From Bradyrhizobium niftali (GTDB taxonomy: Bacteria > Pseudomonadota > Alphaproteobacteria > Rhizobiales > Xanthobacteraceae): DNA of 38,311 bases. This document shows, piece by piece, positions 8,257 through 16,389 of this stretch (the first letter of the stretch is position 1; the number at the start of each line of letters is the position of its first letter). The stretch lies in NCBI RefSeq assembly GCF_004571025.1, contig NZ_SPQT01000047.1, positions 1 through 38,311 of the forward strand, in the 5' to 3' direction. The notes below the pieces were generated by a model, which saw nothing but the letters and a program-made list of their open reading frames with translations, was not told the DNA's origin and did no database searches. The translations under genes and the position numbers were made by a program.

Positions 8257-10407
8257 ATGAGCAAGACGATTTCCGGAATCCTCTCTATCTTGGCTGTGCT
8301 TCCCTGCAGTTCCACTTGGGCTGAGAATGCTGACGTTCGCTATAAGATACCCTTGCGAACCGGCGCAATCACGCCGGTACCAATCGAACGCTCAACAATC
8401 CGACTGCCGTCATCCATTCTGCCCACGACAACGTTTCAAAACAGCGTTACGGCACAAGCCAGCGATGCGATCGCTCCAAATCCAGGAACGCCGGCGCCCG
8501 CGCCGTCGACAGCCAGCGATCCTGCAGCAGCGACAAACCGATATATCATTCAGTTTCACAGCATCCCGAGCAGCGATCAGATCGCCAAACTGAAGTCGCA
8601 GGGTACAGTCCTCAATGAGTATGTGGGCGGCAACAGCTACTATGCGACGACCACTGGAAAGGCTGCAGCGATTTCCGCCCAGGACGAGCAAGTCCGCGCG
8701 ATCGTTGAGGTGACGCCAAAGGACAAAATTCAGCCCGAAGTACTTTCAGAGATTCAAAGTTCCTCGGCTGTCCAAAGGCCGTTCAGTGTGAGACTGTTCC
8801 GAGACTCGACGGTCGAAACCTTGGCTGCCCAGGTTAAGGCACTCAATGGCAGCGTTATCGAAACGAGCAAGGCATCATCTTCCGCGGTCATCTTGATCGA
8901 GCCGCGCAGGATAGAGGATCTTGCCCGATCCAACAGCGTGAAGACAATCGAGGCAGCTCCGCCGGCGAAACAGCGCTACAATGATCTAGTGCGCCGGGCG
9001 ATTGGAGCGGAACTCTTGCAGAAGGCGCCCTATGGCCTGACGGGGGCTGGCGTGAAGGTGGGGATTTGGGACGGCGGACTGGTCGCACAATCGCACGAGG
9101 ACTTCAAGAATCGACTGACGATCGGAAGCACAGGTGCCAGCGTTGACCGTCATGCCACCCACGTCGCGGGGACGTTGGGAGGCGACGGCGCTCACAGCAA
9201 GAGTGCGGTGGAAGAGCAGCAAGTCTCGGACACCTTGACGCTCAATGGGCAGTCAGCGTCGATAAGCAGCACGGCGGAGACTGCAACAGGCGCAAGTCAA
9301 CCTACCGCGGCGGGCGCCGACAAGCAGTGGCAGGGCGTCGCGCCCGGGGTCAGCATCGTCTCATATTACTGGGACAATCCTACAAACGCGCATGAGGCGG
9401 CGATTAAGTCAGAAGGTATCATGCTTTCGCAGAACTCCTGGGGTTATACGGTCGACCAGCAGCTTGGAAACTGCTCACTTTACGGAACGTACACCCTGGA
9501 GGCAGAAGGCTTTGATCAGATAGTGACGGGCTTCTACGGACGAAGGATCCCAATCATCTTTGCTGTCGGGAATGAGCGAAACGACGGAGACTGTGGCATG
9601 TCGGCTGCTCCGCCCTATCGCAACTACGCGAATGTCGCACCTCCCGTGACTGCCAAGAATGTCATCTCTGTCGGCGCTATCAATTCCGACGACAACGATA
9701 TGACCGAGTTCAGCAGCTGGGGGCCGACGACGGATGGTCGCCTAAAGCCCGATATCGTTGCGCCCGGTTGTCGGAAGACGGGTCAGGTCACCTCGACAGT
9801 CCCTTCAAACAGTTATGCTGGAATGTGTGGAACATCGATGGCCGCCCCTGCGGTCTCGGGAGGCGTGGCCCTTCTTATCGAGCAGCGGCAGAAAATGGCA
9901 AAACCCGTGCTCCTGCCTTCGAGTATCAAAGCCCTGTTGATCCACGGCGCCAGCGACATTGCGCCCGCAGGACCAGACTATCGTACAGGTTACGGTGCTG
10001 TGAACCTCCAAAACTCTGTTGACTTGATCCGGGGCGACAAGGTCACAGAAGGCGAAATCGGCACGAACGGACAGACCAAGACGGCATCTCTGCAAATCGC
10101 GCCCGGTGCAAAGGAATTGAAGGTCACGCTTGCCTGGGATGACGATCCGGCTTCGACCAATGCGACCACCAGTTTGGTGAATGACCTTGACTTGAGACTA
10201 GTCTCACCCACCGGCGCACTTCATCTGCCATGGCAGCTGGATCCCAAAGCGCCCGACACTGCCGCAACGCAAGGTGCGGATCACATTAATGTCGTGGAGC
10301 AGGCGACAGTCCAGAATCCAGAAGCTGGGATCTGGAAGATTCAGGTGGTCGGCTTTGCAATTCCCAAGCCTGCGCAACAGTTTTCGCTTATCGTGACTAC
10401 TCGGTAG
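8257..10407 (+). CDS. secreted subtilisin-like serine protease (S8) with propeptide and C-terminal beta domain
   Basis: A 716-residue precursor with a signal peptide (MSKTISGILSILAVLPCSSTWA). An alanine/proline-rich linker is followed by a propeptide of inhibitor-like fold (RYIIQFHSIPSSDQIAKL...). The catalytic triad is D272 in VGIWDGG, H299 in HATHVAGTLGG and S527 in GTSMAAPAVSGG, with the expected oxyanion-region NSWG motif near residue 395. The last 120 residues (ELKVTLAWDDDP...NDLDLRLVSP) look like a P-domain or bacterial pre-peptidase beta-sandwich. It starts 30 bases after the tyrosinase with GAGGGAG upstream, so it is probably in the same operon. Processing of the tyrosinase is a reasonable but untested idea. 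Confidence 0.92.
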   Translation: MSKTISGILSILAVLPCSSTWAENADVRYKIPLRTGAITPVPIERSTIRLPSSILPTTTFQNSVTAQASDAIAPNPGTPAPAPSTASDPAAATNRYIIQFHSIPSSDQIAKLKSQGTVLNEYVGGNSYYATTTGKAAAISAQDEQVRAIVEVTPKDKIQPEVLSEIQSSSAVQRPFSVRLFRDSTVETLAAQVKALNGSVIETSKASSSAVILIEPRRIEDLARSNSVKTIEAAPPAKQRYNDLVRRAIGAELLQKAPYGLTGAGVKVGIWDGGLVAQSHEDFKNRLTIGSTGASVDRHATHVAGTLGGDGAHSKSAVEEQQVSDTLTLNGQSASISSTAETATGASQPTAAGADKQWQGVAPGVSIVSYYWDNPTNAHEAAIKSEGIMLSQNSWGYTVDQQLGNCSLYGTYTLEAEGFDQIVTGFYGRRIPIIFAVGNERNDGDCGMSAAPPYRNYANVAPPVTAKNVISVGAINSDDNDMTEFSSWGPTTDGRLKPDIVAPGCRKTGQVTSTVPSNSYAGMCGTSMAAPAVSGGVALLIEQRQKMAKPVLLPSSIKALLIHGASDIAPAGPDYRTGYGAVNLQNSVDLIRGDKVTEGEIGTNGQTKTASLQIAPGAKELKVTLAWDDDPASTNATTSLVNDLDLRLVSPTGALHLPWQLDPKAPDTAATQGADHINVVEQATVQNPEAGIWKIQVVGFAIPKPAQQFSLIVTTR

Positions 10408-10700
10408 AGGCGAGGTCGAGGCTAACGCGCATCCTTTGGATTGCAGTCGGACCTAGCCAAAGGCCCAACTGAATCTTCAAAGAGTTGTCCAATCTTGTGC
10501 GATTGGACCGGATCTCCACCTATCCCTCTTAGCGATTTGTGCCTGTGCGATACATTTGTCGCAACAAAAGCTCTTTCAAGAAACTCTCTGTATTGGCGCC
10601 AGCGGCCGCGTCGTCCAAAATTGAACTCCCCGATTAGTTTCTGACCGGTCGAGTGCTGGGAACTGAGTTCAGAGCGATCGAGATCTCTGGGAGAACAAAC

Positions 10701-11018
10701 GTGAAAAGGCATGATCCCGAACAGGGGGCCGGCTACATATGGCATCGTTCAAGCGTGCGCGTAAGCAAGGCGGCAGAATTGCTGGAGGTTGATATCTGCA
10801 CGATTTATCGCGCCATCCGCTCCGGTGACATTGAGGCCCACTTTGTTGGCAAGCGCGGCATCCGCGTTTTCGCCGACAGCCTCCGTAACTATCAGGAACG
10901 CAATCTCGTTGCGCCAAGAAGCCGATCGAAATCTTCGCGGCAAAGGCCGCGATCTCGTCCGCATAGCGTGCAATATCAGGAAGCGGAAGCCTTCTTGCGT
11001 GATCAAGGTGTTTTGTAG
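10701..11018 (+). CDS. excisionase-like helix-turn-helix protein
   Basis: From GTG 10701 (CTGGGAGA upstream) the product is 105 residues; the frame could also begin at GTG 10653. The core VRVSKAAELLEVDICTIYRA followed by IRSGDIEAHFVGKRGIRV is the MerR/AlpA/Xis-type winged HTH in which the helix pair is followed by a short wing. A basic, Ser/Arg-rich tail follows. It ends 17 bases before the integrase gene. Proteins of this kind bend DNA at attachment sites and direct excision, or control the integrase promoter. Function is inferred from fold and position. Confidence 0.7.
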   Translation: MKRHDPEQGAGYIWHRSSVRVSKAAELLEVDICTIYRAIRSGDIEAHFVGKRGIRVFADSLRNYQERNLVAPRSRSKSSRQRPRSRPHSVQYQEAEAFLRDQGVL

Positions 11019-11035
11019 CAAGATTCTTGACTTGA

Positions 11036-12409
11036 ATGCCTCGTTTGCGAGGCGAGCTAAGGAGGATAGTGACTGTTTCTTTCGACAAAGCCCGCGACAA
11101 ATGGCGATATAATTTCAGAATCAATGGTCAGCGTTACTTGCGCGATTGCATCGACCCAACGACAGGCGAAGAAGCAAAGACCAAGCGCGACGCCAAGGCG
11201 ATAGAGAGTCGCATCCGGTCACGCATTCTCGAAGGAGCTACGCGGCCGCTACCGACAGCACAAGACTACACATTGGCGCAAGCCGTCGTGGTCTACCTCG
11301 AAAAAGGTTCTGCCGGCGCTGAGAAGGTTAGCGTCAACCACCGGCGCAGTCAGAAGATATACGCACGCGAACTGCTAGCGTTTTTTGGTCCCGAGACGTT
11401 GGTGAGTGATCTCGGCGATGTCGAAATCGAGCGATATACCGTGTGGAGTGAGAAACAGCATGTGCGCCGTTGGATCGGCGGCGGTAAAAAGAAGAGCCGC
11501 TCATATCCGACCAAAGTCTGGAAGACGACGAAGCGGCTCCGCTCTCCTGGGACAATCAATCGTTATCTCGATGCGCTACGGCGCGTGTTGCGACTAGCGC
11601 ACGAAGCTCGCGATCCTCAGTCTGGCGAACGAATGCTGAAGGTCTTGCCAAATGTCCCAGCCGTCGAGGAAATCGAGCGTCTTCCGCGGCCGATCGCGCC
11701 CGATGATCTTGCGGCGATCGTCGCTGTTAGCCCCCCTCACTTGGCCGATGCCATCCGTCTCACGGTACTCATGGGGTTTCGCAAGACAGAGGTGTTTATG
11801 CTGGAGGAAGATCAAGTCGATGAGTCGGCGCGCGGCGTATGGCTAGATGGAGAGAACACCAAAGGAAAGCGTGATGAATTTGTACCAGCCAGCCAATCGG
11901 CGATGGCGATTCTCATTCGACTTAAGCGGCGCGCCCGCGAACTGGGTCAAAAACGCCTCATTCTATATCGCAATAAGCCCGTTAAGAGCGCCAATCGCGC
12001 GTGGCGCACCGCAATGAAGAAGACAGGCCTTGCGGGTAAGCACGTCTTTCACAACACGAAAGCCAGTTTTGTAACGGCAGTGGCAACGACAATGCCCGGT
12101 GCCGTGGTGCAGGACTTGGCCAGACACCGGACTTTCGCAACCACGATGCGCTACATCAAGGTTGCCGATGCTAACCGGCGCGACGCGATGGAGGCGGCGG
12201 CGACGAACATAGGCCATGGCATCGGCTTCAGTGCGACAACGAGTATCAACTTGGAAAACTCACCGAGTTACACATCCGAGTTACACATCGCCGACAGTGT
12301 CTTGTCGGATGCGTCACCTAATCCATTGAAAGATATGGTCGGAACGGCGGGATTTGAACCCGCGACCACTTGCCCCCCAGACAAGCCTTCCAAACCTAAG
12401 CCATTGTAA
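11036..12409 (+). CDS. tyrosine recombinase/integrase
   Basis: A 457-residue phage-type integrase. It has an N-terminal arm-binding-like region, a SAM-like core-binding domain around residues 90-200, and a catalytic domain with the first Arg in MGFRKTEVFML, the second box as HNTKASFVTAV, and RHRTFATTMRYIKVAD carrying the nucleophile Tyr. The second box has Lys where most family members have Arg (HxxR). I chose ATG 11036, but GTG 11069 sits close behind AAGGAGG and is possible. The last codons (about 24) read through the 3' half of a tRNA-Pro on the opposite strand, so the C-terminus is set by the attachment site. It forms a module with the HTH gene just upstream. Confidence 0.9.
   Translation: MPRLRGELRRIVTVSFDKARDKWRYNFRINGQRYLRDCIDPTTGEEAKTKRDAKAIESRIRSRILEGATRPLPTAQDYTLAQAVVVYLEKGSAGAEKVSVNHRRSQKIYARELLAFFGPETLVSDLGDVEIERYTVWSEKQHVRRWIGGGKKKSRSYPTKVWKTTKRLRSPGTINRYLDALRRVLRLAHEARDPQSGERMLKVLPNVPAVEEIERLPRPIAPDDLAAIVAVSPPHLADAIRLTVLMGFRKTEVFMLEEDQVDESARGVWLDGENTKGKRDEFVPASQSAMAILIRLKRRARELGQKRLILYRNKPVKSANRAWRTAMKKTGLAGKHVFHNTKASFVTAVATTMPGAVVQDLARHRTFATTMRYIKVADANRRDAMEAAATNIGHGIGFSATTSINLENSPSYTSELHIADSVLSDASPNPLKDMVGTAGFEPATTCPPDKPSKPKPL
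12264..12289 (+). repeat. tandem 13-bp repeats left of the tRNA-Pro half (possible integrase arm sites)
   Basis: CGAGTTACACATC occurs twice back to back (12264-12276 and 12277-12289), inside the 3' end of the integrase gene. The same AGTTACACAT core recurs twice on the other side of the half-tRNA. Tandem short repeats flanking a core are typical of arm-type integrase sites; this role is inferred. Confidence 0.6.
12336..12386 (-). other. attachment site: 3' half of tRNA-Pro(GGG)
   Basis: Read on the minus strand, this stretch gives a tRNA 3' half: anticodon arm CTTGT-CTGGGGG-GCAAG with anticodon GGG, a variable region, T arm GCGGG-TTCAAAT-CCCGC, then acceptor strand CGTTCCG, discriminator A and CCA ending at 12336. 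The D arm and 5' acceptor strand do not follow, so it is not a functional tRNA. A 3' tRNA fragment beside an integrase gene is the standard footprint of tRNA-targeted integration (attL or attR core). Confidence 0.85.
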
Positions 12410-12462
12410 TTTCGGAGGGACGCTAGAACACTCTTGGCAAGAATGGGCTGGTTTAGGCCGTG

Positions 12463-12486
12463 GAGTTACACATGAAGTTACACATG
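12463..12486 (+). repeat. tandem 12-bp repeats right of the tRNA-Pro half
   Basis: GAGTTACACATG (12463-12474) and AAGTTACACATG (12475-12486) repeat the AGTTACACAT core found left of the half-tRNA. Repeats on both sides of a core are expected in attP, or where two related elements meet at one att site. Confidence 0.6.
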
Positions 12487-12818
12487 GCTTCTTTGCCCTC
12501 ACCCGAAGATAGGAACTCGAGCCGGAAAATGTCCTCGCAATCGCTGCGTCGCCGGCGGCGTCCGAGTATGAAGCGGGCAAATGAGGCTGGCACATGGGCG
12601 GACGGGCAGGGAGCCCGACAGTGCCGGACGGCGGCATGACCGCGTGGCTTCTCGTTGATCCACTCATGCCCGCCCGCTGAACGTCGTGTCGTCGCGCCGA
12701 AATTCCGACTTAAAGTGCCTTCCATTCGTTCTGAGCCCTTCCGAAATATTCCATCTGACATAGATCTGACATGGCTGCGTCGCTTCGTTGATTTCATTGA
12801 TGAAACTCGAACTTTTGG

Positions 12819-12867
12819 GCAGGCTCATAACCTGAAGGTCATAGGTTCAAATCCTATCCCACAACCA
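12819..12867 (+). other. 3' half of initiator tRNA (fMet-like), probable second attachment site
   Basis: The segment carries CAGGCTCATAACCTGAAGGTC, which matches the anticodon arm and variable region typical of bacterial tRNA-fMet. It is followed by a T arm ATAGG-TTCAAAT-CCTAT and an acceptor strand ending ACAACCA at 12867. The acceptor strand seems one base short, and nothing upstream folds as a D arm or 5' acceptor strand. It is therefore a displaced 3' half, best read as a remnant att site from another integration event, separate from the tRNA-Pro half 430 bases away. Confidence 0.7.
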
Positions 12868-12892
12868 AGCTAACATATTGATATAGAACGAC

Positions 12893-12917
12893 AAAAGCCC
12901 GCCAATGGCGGGCTTTT
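12893..12917 (+). terminator. rho-independent terminator after the tRNA-fMet half
   Basis: AAAAGCCCGCC (12893-12903) and GGCGGGCTTTT (12907-12917) form an 11-bp perfect stem with a 3-nt loop; the stem itself ends in four T. The mirror-image A run means it could work in both directions, separating the integration module from the defence cassette. Confidence 0.85.
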
Positions 12918-13208
12918 CTATGTTTTCCAATCGATTTCCGACCTTTGCCAAGGAATCCCGTTTATTAGTAGTAATATCAATGCGTTACAAGACATGGTTC
13001 CGACCGGTTGCCTGGCGTTACAATTTCCTACATGGCACATAATGGCACATGAAAGTGGTGGCCGACGGTCTCAAGCTGTGTACTGCCAACCGGGCCGTAT
13101 TGTGAGCGAGAAATATTCTAACTAGGGTAGTGTTCCCCTCCCGCCACGGTGGCCGCATTACGGCCAATTCAACAGCTCTCGGCGGGCAACTCCAAGCACA
13201 CATGCCCT

Positions 13209-15110
13209 ATGGAGCAAAGTGAACTCACGCAAAGGTTTGTCGCTCGACCGCAAGCGTTCGCTTGGTTCTTAGGAGCTGGTGCGTCACGCAGCGCGGGTCT
13301 ACCGACAGCGACCGATATCCTGTGGGACATGAAACGACGCTTTTATTGTCGTGAAGAAAACCAGGATATCGATCGGCAAGATTTGCAGAGCGATGCAATC
13401 CAGAATCGCATTCAATCTTTCATGGAATCCCGCGGTTTCCCCAAAATGTGGGAAGACGGCGAATACGAGCGGTACTTTGAGCTTATTTTCGGGCCCGATC
13501 GCGAAAAACAGCGCGCCTACTTGCGAGGAATTCTTGCGCTGGACAAGGCGTCGCTGAGCGTCGGAAATCGGGTTCTTGGAGCGCTCGTAGCTTCCAAGCT
13601 TGCGCCCGCGATCTTCACGACGAATTTCGACGACGTCGTTGAGAGCGCGGTGGCCGATGTGGGTGGCCAAGCCCTTGTGCCGTTCCACCTCGAAGGCAGC
13701 CATAACATCCTCAGCGCCTATAAGAACGAGGAGTTTCCGATCTACTGCAAGCTGCATGGCGACTTCCGTTACGAGAGTATCAAAAACCTTTCCGAAGATT
13801 TGGAAGCACAGAACCAGGATCTCGCCGCCGGTCTCCGCACCGCATGCAACCGCTTTGGCCTCATTCTCTGCGGGTACAGCGGGCGCGACAAAAGCGTCAT
13901 GGATTTGCTGCACTCGGTCCTAGATACGACCAATCCCTATCCTCACGGCATTTATTGGACGTGCCTCAAGGGCTCAACGCCCGCGCCCAGCGTGGAAGCG
14001 TTCATGGAGGCGGCGCGCAGAAGGAATGTCGACGCCCACGTTGTATTCATCGAGACGTACGATGCACTCATGCTTCGTCTGTGGCGCAACACGCCGAACA
14101 AGGATGCTACGCTCGACAATAAGGTAAGAGGGTCTGCACTCACGCCGGTGGCGATACCGCTGCCCTCGACAGGGCACGGCGCCCCCATCGTCAGACTGAA
14201 CGCACTTCCACTCATCTCCCTGCCCAAGAAGTGCCACGCCCTAGAGACCAAGCGCGCCTTGACATGGGACGATGTTCGCGAGTTGCGTTCTCGTTCGGAT
14301 GGCGCGTTCATTTTTACAAGAGCGGATAAAGTCCTCTGTTGGGGAGCGTCTAACGACATCAAGGCCATCGTCGGCGCCGATTTTGGCGCCTTGACTGAAG
14401 CCGACGTTCCGCAAGACTTGAACCTCGCAACAAATCTGCAGATCAAGGGTTTCGTAGAAGAGGCAGCGGTGGCCGCCCTTGCGCGCGGGAAACCTCTCGT
14501 GAGGCGAACCAATCGCACGTCGTCGTTCGTCATCGCTGCGCCGCAGGACGACCGGACGTCCGAGCTTCTTCCGATTACAAAAATTACCGGAAGGACGGCC
14601 GGCATAGTAGCCGGGCTGATCGCGCCTCCCGATGAAGTTCATCCGGAGGCCGAACGCGTGTCATGGGCCGAGTGCGCCCGTGTCTCGGTCGAGCAAAAAA
14701 ACGGCAGGCACTGGATTGTCGTTGAGCCTGACGTTTGGATTTGGCCGACGCGTGCACGGAGGCTGGCGACAGATTTTCTGGGGGAGCGGCGAAAGGACAG
14801 ACTTAACGCAAAATACAATGCTCTGCCCGATGCCTGGATCAAGGTTCTGCTCGGTACGACGGAGCGAAATACGGTTTCTACTGTGTCGTCCTTCGACAAA
14901 GGAAGTTTGACGGAGAACCCGCGCTTTGAAATCGGCTCCAGAAGTGCCTTTACGCGAAGAGTGACAAATGACGAATATGCCCGCCGAACTTGCCGGCTAT
15001 TCGAAGGTAGTGGAGCCTTCCCTCGTCTTTGCCGGCGGGAGCACGGATCGCCATCCACTTTTAGGGCTGATCGAGTCAGGTCCATATGGCCTGAAATTTG
15101 GTACTCCTAG
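13209..15110 (+). CDS. SIR2-APAZ protein (SPARSA-type Argonaute partner)
   Basis: The start is set at ATG 13209, giving 633 residues; an in-frame GTG at 13149 is less likely. Residues 1-290 form a SIR2-like NAD-hydrolysing domain: GAGAS at 22-26, TTNFDD with N139, KLHGD with the presumed catalytic H183, and CGYSGRDKSVMDLL. Residues about 320-633 match the APAZ region that replaces the N and PAZ domains and docks onto a short Argonaute. In characterised SPARSA systems, guide-directed recognition of invader DNA triggers SIR2 NAD depletion and cell death or dormancy. The short Argonaute gene follows directly. The frame runs 143 bases into that gene, an unusually long overlap, so its last ~45 residues may not be native. 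Confidence 0.88.
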   Translation: MEQSELTQRFVARPQAFAWFLGAGASRSAGLPTATDILWDMKRRFYCREENQDIDRQDLQSDAIQNRIQSFMESRGFPKMWEDGEYERYFELIFGPDREKQRAYLRGILALDKASLSVGNRVLGALVASKLAPAIFTTNFDDVVESAVADVGGQALVPFHLEGSHNILSAYKNEEFPIYCKLHGDFRYESIKNLSEDLEAQNQDLAAGLRTACNRFGLILCGYSGRDKSVMDLLHSVLDTTNPYPHGIYWTCLKGSTPAPSVEAFMEAARRRNVDAHVVFIETYDALMLRLWRNTPNKDATLDNKVRGSALTPVAIPLPSTGHGAPIVRLNALPLISLPKKCHALETKRALTWDDVRELRSRSDGAFIFTRADKVLCWGASNDIKAIVGADFGALTEADVPQDLNLATNLQIKGFVEEAAVAALARGKPLVRRTNRTSSFVIAAPQDDRTSELLPITKITGRTAGIVAGLIAPPDEVHPEAERVSWAECARVSVEQKNGRHWIVVEPDVWIWPTRARRLATDFLGERRKDRLNAKYNALPDAWIKVLLGTTERNTVSTVSSFDKGSLTENPRFEIGSRSAFTRRVTNDEYARRTCRLFEGSGAFPRLCRREHGSPSTFRADRVRSIWPEIWYS

Positions 15111-16376
15111 CGCTGTTCGGCTGGCGATCATGGCGCCGAAGAAAGATATTCCCAAGTTGCAAAGGCTGGTCGCCGAATTTGAACATCGGGCGCTTCCTAG
15201 GGAAGCAACCAACTACTACCCGGAATACCCTGGGTTCTCAGCGTTGTTTAGAACGCCGCTGCGTCCACCAACTGATCAACTTACGCTGACCTTTCCTGAT
15301 GAGCTCGACGCTTACGCTAAGCAAGGCAAGAAACTCGATCTAGCTAGGGGCCTCTTTGACTGCATTGCTCAGCTGCGGTCAGTAAGGCTTAGCTTTGATG
15401 TTGTGCTGCTTTATTTACCACCGGAATGGGCAGACTGCTTCGAGGGCGAGAACTTCGATTTTCATGACTTCCTGAAAGCCTATTGCGCCCCTTCGAACAT
15501 CCCAATCCAGATCGTTCGCAAGGGCAGCTTCGAACGCGACTGTCGCGCGAACGTGATGTGGGGCATGAGCGTCGCAGTGTACGCAAAAGCAGGCGGATTT
15601 CCGTGGAAGCTAGCGAATATCGCGAAGGATGAGGCGTTCGTTGGAATTAGCTATGCCCTGAAGTCAGATAAGTCCGGAAATCTTTACAGCACATGCTGCA
15701 GCCAAGTTTTCGATCCTGATGGCACCGGCTTTCGCTTTGTCGCGTATGACGCGCGTGAATTCACGCAAGATCGCAAACGAAATCCTTATCTCTCGTATTT
15801 TGAGATGCAGTCGGTTTTATCGCGTAGTTTGGAGATTTATCAATCGGGGCATGCGGGCCGGTCGCCTTCAAAAGTGACCGTGCACAAGAACACTGAGTTC
15901 AAGGAAGAAGAGATCCTCGGCGCTATCGACAGTTTTCGAAGGGGAACGGAAGTTGAGTTGGTGCAGATCGTGAAAGACGTTCCATGGCGCGGCATTCGAT
16001 ATGACGTCAATAGCCAGGGCCGTATAACTATCCCGTTGAGCGCGGTACATACCTGCCGATTGAGCTAAACGAAGCATTGCTTTGGACGCAAGGAAGTGTT
16101 CAAGGGGTCCACGTTAAGAATTCAAGCTGGAACGCGTACAAGGAGGGTATTCTCAAGCCGACACCGTCTCCCATTCTTCTGCGGCGCTTTTCCGGAGCGG
16201 GTGGATGGCACGACACGTGTTCAGGCATTCTCGGTCTCACTAAGATGGATTGGAATAACAACACTCTTTACAAGAAACTTCCTGTCACGCTGGTTTACTC
16301 AAAAGCGTTCGCGGACATTCTCCAACAAAATCCAAATATGGTCGACGACGTGTACGACTTCCGAAACTTCATGTGA
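14968..16376 (+). pseudogene. short prokaryotic Argonaute (MID-PIWI), 1-nt frameshift near the 3' end
   Basis: The first frame (14968-16068) has short-pAgo landmarks: LVFAGGSTDRHPLLGLIESG, a MID-like VVLLYLPPEWAD, the YAKAGGFPWKL motif and a PIWI strand VGISYAL in which the usual first catalytic Asp is Ser (S228). It is therefore a slicing-inactive Argonaute, as normal for short pAgos. The frame ends prematurely. One base back, the frame from about 16032 reads PVERGTYLPIELNEALLWTQG and continues to a stop at 16374-16376, giving the expected C-terminus and a total of about 469 residues. A missing base in ATCCCGTTGAG near 16033 restores the frame. ATG 14977 is an alternative start. Real loss, consensus error and -1 frameshifting are all possible. 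Confidence 0.85.
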
Positions 16377-16389
16377 GACGCACCGATTT

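Noticed and set aside
12336..12386. Functional tRNA-Pro gene
   Set aside because: The D arm and 5' acceptor strand are absent, so only an att-type half remains.
12314..12667. Minus-strand frame of 117 codons
   Set aside because: Its GRGFKSRRSDH-like segment is a translation of the half tRNA-Pro, and the rest matches nothing.
12655..12873. Plus-strand frame of 72 codons
   Set aside because: Its end translates the half tRNA-fMet, with no ribosome-binding site.
16096..16389. Upstream extension of the nuclease frame
   Set aside because: This part overlaps the Argonaute C-terminus in another frame and looks non-protein-like; ATG 16390 fits the gene spacing.
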